Assembly (NCBI GenBank): GCA_026702755.1
Contig: JAPPBX010000012.1
Coordinates: 1-42,772, forward strand
Direction of reading: 5' to 3'
Length of the DNA: 42,772 bases
Source: Candidatus Poribacteria bacterium
Lineage (GTDB): Bacteria; Poribacteria; WGA-4E; WGA-3G
In this document: positions 10,017-19,928 of the stretch, piece by piece
Position numbering within the stretch: position 1 is the stretch's first letter
Layout of the letters: each line of letters starts with the position of its first letter
Program-made: the position numbers and the translations under genes
The notes under the pieces: model-generated
The model's input: the letters and a program-made list of their open reading frames with translations, nothing else
Databases searched by the model: none
What the model was told of the DNA's origin: nothing

Positions 10017-10076
10017 AGGTGATGGGGAGTTATCTGTTTCCTAATTCCACTCATGTCCAGTTTCAACTCATCACCT
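10017..10076. terminator. Inverted repeat between convergent genes
   Basis: AGGTGAT (10017-10023) plus GAGTT (10027-10031) pair with AACTCATCACCT (10065-10076), leaving a small bulge and a loop of about 33 nt. It spans the gap between the B2 stop and the DUF1501 stop, where a bidirectional terminator would be expected. There is no T-run, so it may be only an intergenic repeat. Confidence 0.35.
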
Positions 10077-11556
10077 GCCAAATTGGTTCCGCACCCTCAA
10101 CACCTACAAGTTTCTGATCTAACCCGCTGTGGAAATAAGTGAGTCGATTCGGGTCAATTCCGAGTTGATGGAGGATTGTCGCGTGCAGATGCCTGACATG
10201 AAATGGATCTGTGACCGCCGCGCTACCGAGTTCGTCGGTCTCACCAACGCTGATACCGCCCTTGATCCCGCCGCCAGCCATCCACATTGTGAAGCCGTAA
10301 GAGTTATGGTCACGACCTGTCCCCTTGGCGTACTCTGCTGTCGGTTGTCGACCGAATTCACCGCCCCATACAACGAGTGTTTCGTCGAGTAGTCCGCGCT
10401 GTTTGAGGTCTTTCAGCAGCCCGGCAATCGGTTTATCAGTCGCTTTGGCGTGCTTGTTGTGGTTTTTCTCGATGTCGTTGTGTGCATCCCAATTATCGTC
10501 GCCATGGGCACCACCGGAGTAAAGCTGAATGAACCTAACACCACGCTCAACCAACCGTCTCGCTAAAAGGCATTTCGTGCCAAATTCCTCCGTCTCCTTT
10601 TCGTTGACCCCGTACAGTGCTTTAATATGTTCCGGTTCGCTTTTCAAATCGACTGCTTCCGGTGCGGTAGACTGCATCTTGTAGGCTAATTCGTAACTCG
10701 AAATTCGAGCGGCGAGATCAGTGTTGTCGGTGCGTTTGGAGAGATGGGTTGTGTTAAATTGGCGCAAATAGTCGAGGAGCCTGCGCTGTTCGCTTTCACT
10801 CACGTCACTCGGACGCTCCAGATTCAGTATCGGGGCACCTTCTGAACGGAAAACTGTGCCTTGATAAACAGCGGGCATATATCCGCTACTCCAGTTCTTA
10901 GCACCGCTGATGGGACCCCCCGTTCGGTCAAGCATTACAACGTATCCCGGAAGATTTTCGTTTTCACTGCCAAGCCCGTAATTCACCCAAGATCCGAGCG
11001 ACGGGTGACCGCTCAACACGCGACCTGCGTTCATCATCAGCATCGCTGAACCGTGCAGTGGTGAGTCTGCAGTCATTGACTTGATAAAGGCGATGTCATC
11101 AACACAGGTTGCAAGATGCGGAAAGAGTCCTGAGACCCACTGTCCCGATTCGCCATGTTGTTTGAAATCCCACTTTGGGCTGACGATGCGTCCCTCCGAT
11201 CTCTCACCGCCGCGTCCTTTCGTTTTGACTTGAACGGTCTTGTCGTTGAGTTTGGACAGCGTCGGTTTGTAGTCGAAGGTGTCAACATGGCTTGGACCGC
11301 CATACATGAACAGGAAAATCACGCGTTTTGCCTTCGGCGTGAAGTGTGACGGTTTTGGCGTGAGTGGATTGAGATAGGGCGTTACACCGTCTGCCGCGAC
11401 GGCTTGTGAATCGAGAAAACCGTCAGCGGATAGAAGTCCGGTCAGTGCAAGCGATGCGAAACCACCGGCAATATTACCGATAAATTCCCGACGGGTTTGA
11501 CCACAGAAATCCCCTTTTGAATTTGTTTTTCTCTTGGTCTTAGGTAGATTGTCCAT
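10063..11556 (-). CDS. DUF1501 (sulfatase-like) protein with Tat signal
   Basis: This 497-residue protein carries a twin-arginine leader (QTRREFIGNIAGGFASLALTGLL, about 23-45; the twin arginines are the key feature), so it is probably exported folded. The mature part shows DUF1501 features: RVIFLFMYGGPSHVDTFDYKP, SPLHGSAMLMMNAGR, GLGSENENLPGYVVMLD, VVWGGEFGRQPT and the closing HATILHQLGIDP. DUF1501 belongs to the alkaline phosphatase/sulfatase fold, but its enzymatic role is not established. It lies 54 bp downstream of the DUF1553 gene on the same strand. That pairing is a recurrent one in Planctomycetes and relatives and is thought to serve polysaccharide or sulfated-glycan use. Start ATG at 11556 has GGAG eight bases upstream. 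Confidence 0.92.
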   Translation of the reverse strand: MDNLPKTKRKTNSKGDFCGQTRREFIGNIAGGFASLALTGLLSADGFLDSQAVAADGVTPYLNPLTPKPSHFTPKAKRVIFLFMYGGPSHVDTFDYKPTLSKLNDKTVQVKTKGRGGERSEGRIVSPKWDFKQHGESGQWVSGLFPHLATCVDDIAFIKSMTADSPLHGSAMLMMNAGRVLSGHPSLGSWVNYGLGSENENLPGYVVMLDRTGGPISGAKNWSSGYMPAVYQGTVFRSEGAPILNLERPSDVSESEQRRLLDYLRQFNTTHLSKRTDNTDLAARISSYELAYKMQSTAPEAVDLKSEPEHIKALYGVNEKETEEFGTKCLLARRLVERGVRFIQLYSGGAHGDDNWDAHNDIEKNHNKHAKATDKPIAGLLKDLKQRGLLDETLVVWGGEFGRQPTAEYAKGTGRDHNSYGFTMWMAGGGIKGGISVGETDELGSAAVTDPFHVRHLHATILHQLGIDPNRLTYFHSGLDQKLVGVEGAEPIWQVMS

Positions 11557-11610
11557 TACCGTATCTCCAATTTTAGTGTTTCTATTTTGTAGAAACGAAA
11601 ACGGGTTGTA

Positions 11611-14508
11611 TCAATCCAAAAAGATAAATTCATTTAGATTCAACGCCAATAACGCAAATCGGTCCAGTGCAACCTCTGGACTCACGCCTTCATGTTGTTG
11701 AAGTTCTTGCATGAGGGTTAATGCCTGTTGCACTTCGGATGACTCAGGTTCACGGCACAGCACAAGCCGAAGTCCAAATCGCACGCGGTCTTCGACTGCC
11801 ACACCACCTTCCCACCGCATTCTATTGGCGAAAGCGAGTGCTTGGTCGTTGATAAACTTCCCGTTGAGCATTGTCAGCGATTGGGTTGGCACCGTTGTCG
11901 AAAAACGGACTGGACAGGTCGAATCGGTGTTTGCCTGATCGAATTGGTTCAGGATTGGGACGAGCAACGAGCGTTTAACCTTTACGTAAACGCTTCGGCG
12001 GTTTGCCTCATCCGGTGGTGATTGCCCCCAAACACTCCTCGGTCTTGAGGATGTCGCCAACACTTCTTTCGGTAGTTCAGGGAAAATACTCGGTCCTCCC
12101 ATTTTAAGGTTCAGTTTTCCAGTGATCCAGAGTACTGTATCCCGAATCTCTTCTGCAGTCAAGCGACGCATGTCGAATCGCCAAAAGAGGTCATTGTTTG
12201 CGTCTTGTTGAATACATCTCGCATTGCTCTGTGCTGACATCCGATACGCGTTTGAGGTCATTATCAGTTTGTGCATCGCTTTTAACCGCCAACCGGTCGC
12301 GATGAATTCAGATGCCAGCCAGTCGAGAAGTTCGGGATGTGTCGGCGATGTGCCGAGTTGTCCAAAATCGTTCGTTGATTGGACAATGCCACGTCCGAAG
12401 TGGTGTTGCCAGATACGATTGACCATCACGCGTGCTGTTAGTGGGTTCTCAGCATTCGTCACCCACTCCGCGAGGATACGCCGTTTCCCAGATGACTTTG
12501 CGTCCTCTGGAACAGGCGGTATGTCTACAATAGGCGGATTCAACACTTCGGGAAATGCCGGTTTAACCTCGCGTCCGACAAGGTGCGGGTTACCACGTCG
12601 CAAGATGTGCGTCGGTGTCTGCTTACTCTCTGAAACCGACAGCGCCTGATGATCGTAAGGCACGCGCTGTCGCCGCCGCTGATCTCGCTGTTTTTTCAAC
12701 TCCCTCTGTTGATCTACTAACGCCTTCAACGATTCGTTCGTTTCGATAAGTTCCGCATGTGTTTTTAGCAACTCATCAAAATTGACTGTAGCATTTGTTG
12801 AGAGTGGCTGTTTCTCAAAACTCGACCCTGACCACGAAACAGTCAGTTGCGGTTTATCGATATCTTTGTTGAAGTATTCAAGACGAATCGACACCTCACC
12901 ATTCGTGAGCGCAACTTCGACATCTCGTTCACCGATCAATTCGGCGACTCTATAACCATTGAGAATCAATCTACAGGTGCCTTGCAGATCAATATGGAAT
13001 GTATAAGTCGCCTCTTCTGGTACCTGTAACGTTCCTTCAAAAACCAAGCAGATGTCTTTCTTTCTACTGGCGGGTGCGAGTGAGAATAGATTGCTAAACA
13101 ATCTCCCTTCGGCAGTAGGTTCACGGAGATCAAAATTATCAGGAAACTGCTCAAAGGTGTCTCGATAGAAGCGATATGTCAAATCACGCATCGGGGACAC
13201 TGGCGCATCAGGTACTATCTCCTCTGAAATATTTTTAGCGAGTTCGATTTTGATGATTTCTTGTATCTCGAAGAGTTTGTCCTGTGCTTCTTGTTCTGCG
13301 AGTCGCTTTTCAGCGAGTTGTTTATCTCGCACTGCTTGCTGCTCCGGCGTGCCAATATCGGCAAGAGGACCGCGGTTGTTGGGCGTAATATCATGGAAAA
13401 ACGCGAGTAGACTATAGTAATCCCGCGTGGAAATCGGGTCGATTTTATGGTCGTGGCATCGGGCACAACCGACTGTCATACCGAGCATCACTTGTCCTGT
13501 TGTTGAGACAATATCGTCAAGATAATCATACCGCGCGAGTTTCCGATCAGCAGGACTATCGTCCCAAACACCAAGTCGGTGATACCCAGTCGCAATGATG
13601 GTCTCTGTGGTTACGGTATCAAGTTCATCACCTGCCAGTTGTTCCTTGATGAATTGATCGTACGGTTTGTCTTTGTTGAAGGCGTTGACAACGTAATCAC
13701 GGTATCGCCATATATAGGGCTTGTCTGAATCGTTTTCATAGCCATTGGTTTCGGCATAACGGACAAGGTCGAGCCAGTGCCGTCCCCACTTTTCACCGTA
13801 GCGTGGCGACTTCAGGAGTTTATCAATGAGTTTTTCATAAGCGTCTGGGGATGTGTTGTTCAGGAACGCTTCCACTGCTTCTGGCGAGGGCGGTAATCCT
13901 GTGAGGTCGTAGTATACCCGACGGATCAGTGTCAGTTTGCTGGCGGGTGCGGCGGGGGTTAAATCGTGTGCTTCGAGCTTTGCGAGAATAAACGCGTCGA
14001 TCGGATTGTTGACCCAATCGGATGCATTCACTGACGGCACTTGGGGTCGTTTCAGCGGACGATATGCCCAATAATCCGATGCAGTTTTAGATTTGGGTTG
14101 GACGTTGGTATTTTGAATCGGATAAGGGAGTCCTATGTTGATCCATTTCGCCAGAATCTCAAGAGAGGTGTCATCTAACCTCCCATCAGGGGGCATCTGT
14201 GCTGTTTCTTGACCGTAACCGACCATCTCAAGTAGGAAACTATCGGCAGGGCTTTCAAGCGACACCGCAGCACCATAATCTCCGCCTTCCAGAATCTTTT
14301 CCCGACTCGTCAGTTGGAGTCCGCCCTCTACTTCAGCTCCACCACCGTGGCATTGGAAACAGTTCTGCTGGAGAATAGGCTTTACTTGAGAATTAAAAAA
14401 TTCTACCTTCTCTGCATCACTCGGATGATCTGCATAACCGGTATTGAAGGAAGCCAGTAGGCACAGAAAAACAGTGGCAAGGAAATAGGAACGGTGAGGA
14501 TGTCGCAT
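11611..14508 (-). CDS. PSCyt1/DUF1549/DUF1553 cytochrome-c-like protein
   Basis: This 965-residue exported protein starts with a signal peptide ending near NTGYA. Next is a planctomycete cytochrome-c domain with heme site CFQCH (about residues 50-54). A DUF1549 domain follows ([37 protein letters not shown]) with a second CxxCH motif, CARCH. A central insert looks like a PA14-type beta domain ([20 protein letters not shown]). The C-terminal DUF1553 domain has [19 protein letters not shown] and [11 protein letters not shown]. Heme attachment is inferred from the motifs. GGAGG upstream of the ATG at 14508 favours that start over the ATG four codons earlier (14520). It is the first gene of a two-gene unit with DUF1501. 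Confidence 0.92.
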   Translation of the reverse strand: MRHPHRSYFLATVFLCLLASFNTGYADHPSDAEKVEFFNSQVKPILQQNCFQCHGGGAEVEGGLQLTSREKILEGGDYGAAVSLESPADSFLLEMVGYGQETAQMPPDGRLDDTSLEILAKWINIGLPYPIQNTNVQPKSKTASDYWAYRPLKRPQVPSVNASDWVNNPIDAFILAKLEAHDLTPAAPASKLTLIRRVYYDLTGLPPSPEAVEAFLNNTSPDAYEKLIDKLLKSPRYGEKWGRHWLDLVRYAETNGYENDSDKPYIWRYRDYVVNAFNKDKPYDQFIKEQLAGDELDTVTTETIIATGYHRLGVWDDSPADRKLARYDYLDDIVSTTGQVMLGMTVGCARCHDHKIDPISTRDYYSLLAFFHDITPNNRGPLADIGTPEQQAVRDKQLAEKRLAEQEAQDKLFEIQEIIKIELAKNISEEIVPDAPVSPMRDLTYRFYRDTFEQFPDNFDLREPTAEGRLFSNLFSLAPASRKKDICLVFEGTLQVPEEATYTFHIDLQGTCRLILNGYRVAELIGERDVEVALTNGEVSIRLEYFNKDIDKPQLTVSWSGSSFEKQPLSTNATVNFDELLKTHAELIETNESLKALVDQQRELKKQRDQRRRQRVPYDHQALSVSESKQTPTHILRRGNPHLVGREVKPAFPEVLNPPIVDIPPVPEDAKSSGKRRILAEWVTNAENPLTARVMVNRIWQHHFGRGIVQSTNDFGQLGTSPTHPELLDWLASEFIATGWRLKAMHKLIMTSNAYRMSAQSNARCIQQDANNDLFWRFDMRRLTAEEIRDTVLWITGKLNLKMGGPSIFPELPKEVLATSSRPRSVWGQSPPDEANRRSVYVKVKRSLLVPILNQFDQANTDSTCPVRFSTTVPTQSLTMLNGKFINDQALAFANRMRWEGGVAVEDRVRFGLRLVLCREPESSEVQQALTLMQELQQHEGVSPEVALDRFALLALNLNEFIFLD

Positions 14509-14669
14509 GGTTTCCTCCATTCAAAGACAGTGCTTTGAAACGCTTTGTGCGATCGAAAATCCTTTGAACCTTAATATTTTGCCATCAATTCTTAGGAAAT
14601 TAATTGCCTATTTGACGAAAATTCGATTTAAGGGTTTAGTGCGGTGTTAGATTGCTTGACCCAACTACC

Positions 14670-16193
14670 CTACGACGATGCTTCTCTTGTTTCCGCTGGC
14701 ACGACGGAAACGCGTACAATAAAAGTGTTGGTACTTCCCTTCTCGCAAAACCAATTACCCGTTGCCCCTAACTTGAACTGTTGTCCGTGTGGGAATCGGT
14801 AAATCATTTGTCCGGTGACCCTGGGCGGAATGTCCCATACTGAAGCCAGTGCGTCGTTCGGAAATCCCTCTGTCGGCAGTTCAACGTCAGCGTCATACAA
14901 ATCGAACGAACCTGTCGCCTCACCTTCGCCTACCTCTATATCAATGATAAGGGTTCCACCCTGTTCAAATGACGTAGCATCAATCTCAATGGGTGTATAG
15001 TTCTGATAGCCGGCTCCGGGCGCGCGGAAGGTGTTTGAAACTTCCATCAACTGCTGACGCAAACTGGGATCGTCTGATTCCAGTGAGGGCTTCTCTTCCA
15101 ACGCGTATGCTAATAGTGTGAGATATCCTTGCGCTCGATTGTTGTGAGGGAATTTGCTATCTGGTTGGTGCATAATGACTGTGGCTTCAGGATTCAGGAT
15201 CTGAATGTCCACTGGATAGGCGTAATAATCTTTGAGGGACGTAGCGAAAAGACTGACGCGTTCCCCTTTTGAACCCTCTATAAGTTCTGGCAAATCACGC
15301 GGCATTACCCAAGTATTTACAAAATTCTCGTTGAGCGTTTTTATGACTTCTGAATTCGAGAGCGGACCCGCTCTCAAGTTTTTACCGTTCGCTCAGCAGG
15401 ATTCATCGTCTAAAGGACCCCAAGCAAGGACTGCATGAATCGGACGCTGTGTCGTCTCGGATTCCGCGACTGCTTCTTCAAGGGGTAGCCAGTTAATTTC
15501 AGCGAATTTGTAAAACTTCAATTCCAATCTTTTACGTGCTGCTTCGACCGTGATGGAATTTTCCCACTCAATGTCATCCCGCGCTTTTGTCGAAGTGGCA
15601 AGAAGTTCCATGCGCGGCACGAAGACCATATCAGCATGCCCAAAGTCATTGATGTCTACATTGCTATTGCGCGGCGGAAGCGCGAGCGAAAAGTCGCAAA
15701 TAGTGCCTGTCTTCAAGTTAATGCGTAATCGTCCTGCAAACTGTGATGGAATAAAACGGGCTTCGTCTATCAAATGCTCGTGAGTGCCAGGTTTCCATCC
15801 GGGTTTGTGGCGGGTTGCCAAAGTAAATTCCGCATGAATTCGGAACGTGATGTCTGCATAATCCGGCGAAAGTGCGCGTAAACAGGCGAAAGTTCCTTTC
15901 TGCCCGTGCCGTAACTTTCCTGTAGCCCCCGGGTGAAATTGGGAAAGAAACGGGATAACGCTATCCATATCCAGTTCCCATACGTCCCCTACCGTCACAT
16001 TTGACGATGGGAGAAAGGCGTTGAAAGCCTCTCCGTTATATTCTCTGGTAGGTTCGTTTGGTGACAGATCAAAGAGCTCAGCGTTTTCTGGTAATTTTTT
16101 GTGTAAATCGTAAGTCGCATCGGCAATTGGGTCCCAATGTGCATGTATTTCTAAGGGAGCTGAATTCTTCAAAACATTATTCAGATCTATCAT
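14670..16193 (-). CDS. Selenoprotein N homologue, UGA read as selenocysteine
   Basis: Two open frames (16193-15396 and 15392-14670) are in the same frame, separated by a single TGA at 15395-15393. Across it the sequence reads WGPLDDESC-U-ANGKNLR, matching the vertebrate SELENON active site WGALDDQSC-U-GSGRTLR. Similarity continues on both sides: NVDI...VPRMELLAT and EAARKRLELKFYKF before the site, LNENFVNTWV after it. The product is 507 residues with Cys266-Sec267. GGAGG seven bases before the ATG at 16193 sets the start. Human SELENON is an ER redox/calcium-homeostasis protein; here there is no signal peptide or EF-hand, so a cytoplasmic thiol-redox role is likely. Residues from about 387 form an extra beta-rich C-terminal part. 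The residue after Sec is Ala, not Gly. A SECIS-like hairpin follows the UGA. It lies about 110 bp downstream of the aminotransferase gene. selA, selB and selC are not in the window. Confidence 0.92.
15355..15395 (-). promoter_or_regulatory. Bacterial SECIS-like hairpin after the in-frame UGA
   Basis: Reading the minus strand, UGA (15395-15393) is followed by 15 nt and then a stem. GAGAGCG (15375-15369) pairs perfectly with CGCUCUC (15364-15358), and two further pairs (a U-G wobble and a U-A) extend the base. The apical loop is GGUC (15368-15365) and begins 24 nt after the UGA. Bacterial SECIS elements place a small loop, with G in its first two positions, about 16-37 nt after the UGA. The GGUC loop also occurs in the E. 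coli fdhF SECIS. Recognition by this organism's SelB is inferred. Confidence 0.8.
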
Positions 16194-16301
16194 TCGTTGT
16201 CCTCCATTGTATAACTCATCTATACACGTTCTTGGATGCACTTTTTGCCACTGTTGGGACAATGGGCAACCCATATTCCCGTATAAATTGTCAAACTGCA
16301 T

Positions 16302-17204
16302 CTACGGTAAAGGTTCGCCTTCGTTGGTAGTCCGTTCTGCATAAAGTTCCTGTAACCGAGTCGTTACGGGACCGATGTCTTCGTCGCCAATTTTTCTGCC
16401 ATCAACCTCTAAGACCGGACTTAGTTCACCCACAGTGCCGGTCGTAAAGACCTCGTCCGCTGTGTAAATCTCGGTCAATGAGACATTTCGTTCTGTTAGT
16501 GGGATACCTGCCTCACGAGCAATGCTGATGACAGTGCCCCGCGTAATTCCGGGTAGGCAGCTATCGGCATGTGGTGTCAGCACATGCCCGCGCTTTATAG
16601 CAAAGATGTTTGTTGCGTTCGTTTCTGAAACGTATCCGTGAATGTCGAGCATAATCGCATCGTCCACGCCAGCGACATTCGCCTCAATCTTGGCGAGGAT
16701 GTTATTGATTAGGTTGTTGTGATGAATCTTGGAGTCAACACACTGCGGTGGATTCCGTCGGATTGCTGAGGTAATTAAACGGATGCCACTCTTTGAATAG
16801 ATAGGCGGTTTCCACTCTGCAAGCACAATTAAGGTGGTCCCGTACTGATTGACGCGTGCGTCCATGCTGGAGGTAACCTTTTTCCCGCGACTGAGCGTTA
16901 GGCGGATATGAACGCCGTCTCGCATACCGTTGGCTTCAAGCGTCTCAAAGATCGCTTTCTTGACCTCGTCGCGCGTTGGGATGTTTGCGAATGCCATGGC
17001 GTGCGCAGAATCCATGAGCCGATCCAGATGTTCATCCAGCGCGAAGATTTTTCCGTTATAGATACGCAAGCCTTCCCATACACCGTCCCCGCCTTGAACG
17101 AGGCTATCGAACACGGAGATCTTCGCGTCTTCGCGGGGTAGGAGTTCACCGTTAACGTGGATTAAAATGTTTTCATTTCTTGAATCAGGTAATTGTGGTT
17201 TCAT
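16302..17204 (-). CDS. PLP fold-type IV aminotransferase, IlvE-like
   Basis: This 300-residue protein is a class IV aminotransferase, most like branched-chain amino acid or D-amino acid transaminases. Visible are SVFDSLVQGGDGVWEGLRIYNGKIF near the N-terminus (the substrate-pocket region), the probable PLP lysine K159 in VDSKIHHNN, VSETNATNIFAI with the conserved glutamate E194, and LPGITRGTVI, which binds the PLP phosphate. IlvE would transfer amino groups between branched-chain 2-oxo acids and glutamate. Substrate choice within the family (IlvE, Dat, PabC) cannot be fixed by eye. GGAGG lies just upstream of the ATG at 17204. It is between hisF and the selenoprotein N gene. Confidence 0.85.
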   Translation of the reverse strand: MKPQLPDSRNENILIHVNGELLPREDAKISVFDSLVQGGDGVWEGLRIYNGKIFALDEHLDRLMDSAHAMAFANIPTRDEVKKAIFETLEANGMRDGVHIRLTLSRGKKVTSSMDARVNQYGTTLIVLAEWKPPIYSKSGIRLITSAIRRNPPQCVDSKIHHNNLINNILAKIEANVAGVDDAIMLDIHGYVSETNATNIFAIKRGHVLTPHADSCLPGITRGTVISIAREAGIPLTERNVSLTEIYTADEVFTTGTVGELSPVLEVDGRKIGDEDIGPVTTRLQELYAERTTNEGEPLP

Positions 17205-17241
17205 ATTTCCTCCATAAATTGGCTCTCGGCTGTCGGCTTTC

Positions 17242-17310
17242 AGCCGTCAGTAACAAGAGGTTTCTGATTAACAGAAAAACCTCTTTGCTGACTGCTGATG
17301 GCTGACGGCT
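17242..17310. repeat. Nested inverted repeat between hisF and the aminotransferase gene
   Basis: AGCCGTCAG (17242-17250) pairs with CTGACGGCT (17302-17310). Inside it AGAGGTTT (17256-17263) pairs with AAACCTCT (17277-17284). The CGGCTGACGGCT-like wording recurs near 19799 and 41109, so this looks like an interspersed repeat that may also act as a weak terminator or attenuator between the two genes. Confidence 0.6.
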
Positions 17311-17313
17311 ATT

Positions 17314-18093
17314 CTACCATGTATCACGGACGCTCACACCTTCATCCGTTAGATAGGTTTTGATGCTCTCAATCGTGAATTCGCCGTAGTGTGTGATAGA
17401 GGCGACAATCGCGGCATCGGCATTGCTTTCGACGAAAACATCCCGCAGGTGCTGTGGGTTTCCTGCCCCCCCAGAGGCGATTACTGGCACCGGCACCAAC
17501 TCGGCGATTGCACCTGTCAATTCGAGCTCATATCCGGCTTTCGTGCCATCTGCATCGATGCTATTGACGACAATTTCGCCTGCGCCCAAATCCACACCTC
17601 GTGCTGACCACTCCAGTGCATCCCAACCGACGGGTGTTCTCCCACCGTCTATGTAAATTTCATAACCGCTTGGGATCTGCTCACTTTTCGGAACTCGCTT
17701 TACCTGCATGCTCAACACGACACACTGGCTACCGAACGCTCGTGCGCCTTCCGCTATGATCTCAGGATTCCGCACGGCACCGGAATCTATACTCACCTTC
17801 TCAGCACCCGCGAGTAGAACACGACGCATGTCTTCAAGCGTCCGCAACCCACCCCCGACGGAAAAGGGGATAAAGATTTCAGCGGCAACAGCAGAGACGA
17901 CATCAATCATAATATCGCGCCGTTCATTGCTTGCTGTGATGTCGTAGAAAACAAGTTCATCGGCACCGCCTTCGTAATAAAACCGCGCCATCTCAACTGG
18001 GTCGCCGACATCGACATTGCCTTGAAAAGCGATGCCTTTGGTGACCTTTCCGGCACGCACGTCTAAACATGGGATTATCCGTTTCGTTAGCAA
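17314..18093 (-). CDS. hisF: Imidazole glycerol phosphate synthase cyclase subunit HisF
   Basis: This 259-residue TIM-barrel protein is recognisable from [58 protein letters not shown] and [10 protein letters not shown]. HisF converts PRFAR and ammonia, delivered by HisH, to IGP and AICAR in histidine synthesis. The catalytic aspartates corresponding to T. maritima D11 and D176 are present (D11 and D182). The stretch [11 protein letters not shown] has Met where T. maritima HisF has D130; I believe this belongs to a natural HisF variant. The start is TTG at 18093, supported by AGGAGG five bases upstream. No other his gene is in the window, so the pathway genes are dispersed. It lies 23 bp after murJ. 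Confidence 0.95.
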   Translation of the reverse strand: MLTKRIIPCLDVRAGKVTKGIAFQGNVDVGDPVEMARFYYEGGADELVFYDITASNERRDIMIDVVSAVAAEIFIPFSVGGGLRTLEDMRRVLLAGAEKVSIDSGAVRNPEIIAEGARAFGSQCVVLSMQVKRVPKSEQIPSGYEIYIDGGRTPVGWDALEWSARGVDLGAGEIVVNSIDADGTKAGYELELTGAIAELVPVPVIASGGAGNPQHLRDVFVESNADAAIVASITHYGEFTIESIKTYLTDEGVSVRDTW

Positions 18094-18116
18094 AGTAGCC
18101 TCCTATGAAAAACGGG

Positions 18117-19760
18117 TTAGTTTTCAAATCGCTGTTTGAATATATTTAAAATATCGTCGAATTCGGTGACCTTCAGAAGTTTGTACATCCCCGCGAGTAT
18201 GAACAGACTCAATCCGATTGGTGCAAATACCCCAACAGCGCGTGGAATGATGCCTACTGTGCCGAGCCAATCAATTTCAATGACTCCGTTGGTCAACCAG
18301 CAGACAAACCCCATCACTGCTGAGGCAATCAAGATTTTGAGCGTTAGCGAGACAACCGAGCGCAACCCTAATCTTCCAACCTTGCGGCGGAGCAATAACA
18401 GTAAAACGGCACAATTTAGTGTTACGGTCAGGACCGTTGAGAATACCACAGCGCGTGGGTCCAAGAAGAGTCCGCGATAGATAAACAGATAGTTGAGGCA
18501 GATGTTGAGCACAACGGCACAAATGCTGACAATGACGGGCGCGCGAATATCTTTGTGGGCGTAGAACCCATCTGTAACAATCTTGAGGGTTGAAAATCCG
18601 CATAGACCAAACGCATAGACAAATAGGAGTCCCGCCGTTTCGATTGTGTCCTCTTCGAGAGTTGCCCCCCATTCGTAAAGCAAACGGCAGATCGGTTCTG
18701 ACAGGACCATGAGTCCGATGCCAGCGGGAATTGTTGAGACAAGCATTAGACGGAGGGCATAAGAGAGGGCGTTCTGAAAATTTTCTGTTTCTCCGGCTGC
18801 TACGAGTTTCGCGAGTTGTGGCAGTGCCACCGTTGAAATCGCAACACCGAATATCCCGATAGGGAGATGCATAACGCGATACGCTCTGGTAATCCACGTC
18901 AACCATCCGGAATCTGAGGTAATAAAGAACGTGTTCGTCAGTAGATTCACCTGCACCGCCGCGACTCCTAACACAGCGGGCCCAATTAAATGCATAACTT
19001 GAAGCACTCTCGGATCTCGCAGACTCAATAATGGACGGTACCGATAGCCGACGCGATACATAGACGGCACCTGAATTAGGAATTGAGCGATGCCGCCGAC
19101 AATTACACCGATAGCCATGCCCGTTACGGGGTGAATCTCTACCAGTGGAAACAAATAGTAACCGCCTATGCCAACAGCAACGGAGCTCACGTTAAAGAAG
19201 GTGGACGCACATGCTGGAATACCGAACCGTCCCTTGCTGTTCAATAATCCCATAGCGATTGCCGCAAATGACACAAAGAGTAGATACGGAAACATCAACT
19301 GCGTGAGATAAATTGCCAGTTCAATTTTGCTGTCAAATCCGAAGTGTTCGATATTGTCTAAATTCCTATCGAAATTGTCTCGTGCCAACACATCGACGAC
19401 AACGGGGGCGAAAATGATGCCGAGTACTATGATACCGATTAGGACAAGGAATGCCAGATTAAAGATGCGGTTCGTAAGATTCCACGCTGCTTCTTCACCG
19501 TCTTCGGCTTCTGTTGCGAGGAATGTGGTGATGAACGCCTTGCTCAAGATGCCTTCGCCGAACATATCGCGTAGGAAGTTCGGTATACGGAACGCAAGGT
19601 AGAACGGGTCGGCACTTGTTTTTGAAGGGAAGTAGTAACCTATCGCCGTTTCGCGGGCGAGGCCCAATAATCTGGACACCATCACAGCAATGCTGACGAC
19701 TCCGACTGCACGGGGGACGTTCTGATTCTGTTGCGCTGTGGATTTCGTTTCATTTTCCAT
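18117..19760 (-). CDS. murJ: Lipid II flippase MurJ
   Basis: This 547-residue polytopic membrane protein has about 14 hydrophobic segments and the MurJ/MviN N-terminal pattern (SIAVMVSRLLGLARE, FYLAFRIPNFLRDMFGEGILSKAFI). MurJ moves lipid-linked peptidoglycan precursor across the inner membrane, so the organism probably makes peptidoglycan. Length fits the family (500-550). An arginine- and glycine-rich first helix with conserved RETAIGYYF is seen. There is no clear ribosome site before ATG 19760. It seems to lead a same-strand run murJ-hisF-aminotransferase-selenoprotein N, but the gaps of about 110 bp later in the run make one transcript uncertain. Confidence 0.94.
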   Translation of the reverse strand: MENETKSTAQQNQNVPRAVGVVSIAVMVSRLLGLARETAIGYYFPSKTSADPFYLAFRIPNFLRDMFGEGILSKAFITTFLATEAEDGEEAAWNLTNRIFNLAFLVLIGIIVLGIIFAPVVVDVLARDNFDRNLDNIEHFGFDSKIELAIYLTQLMFPYLLFVSFAAIAMGLLNSKGRFGIPACASTFFNVSSVAVGIGGYYLFPLVEIHPVTGMAIGVIVGGIAQFLIQVPSMYRVGYRYRPLLSLRDPRVLQVMHLIGPAVLGVAAVQVNLLTNTFFITSDSGWLTWITRAYRVMHLPIGIFGVAISTVALPQLAKLVAAGETENFQNALSYALRLMLVSTIPAGIGLMVLSEPICRLLYEWGATLEEDTIETAGLLFVYAFGLCGFSTLKIVTDGFYAHKDIRAPVIVSICAVVLNICLNYLFIYRGLFLDPRAVVFSTVLTVTLNCAVLLLLLRRKVGRLGLRSVVSLTLKILIASAVMGFVCWLTNGVIEIDWLGTVGIIPRAVGVFAPIGLSLFILAGMYKLLKVTEFDDILNIFKQRFEN

Positions 19761-19867
19761 TTTTTTAAATGGTTATCAGTTTTCAGTTAAGATAGTTATC
19801 GGCTGACGGCTATGACCTTGATAAAAACAATTAGGCTGTCTTTACGCTATGCGACTTTTAAACTTGC

Positions 19868-19896
19868 TTGACATTTCGCATAAATTTGTGTAAATT
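19868..19896 (+). promoter_or_regulatory. Sigma70-type promoter for the DUF2203 gene
   Basis: TTGACA (19868-19873), 17-bp spacer, TAAATT (19891-19896). The -35 is perfect and the -10 matches at four of six bases. The predicted start of transcription is about 25 bp before the ATG at 19929. Confidence 0.65.
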
Positions 19897-19928
19897 TAGA
19901 GAAACAATAGCAGAAAGGAGGACTTAAG

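Noticed and set aside
14670-15377. A separate 235-residue gene starting at TTG 15377
   Set aside because: It is in the same frame as the upstream open frame, lacks a ribosome site, and the sequence across the UGA matches SELENON without a break.
15393-15395. UGA as a nonsense mutation or sequencing error
   Set aside because: The aligned SELENON residue is Sec, and a SECIS-like hairpin follows at the right distance.
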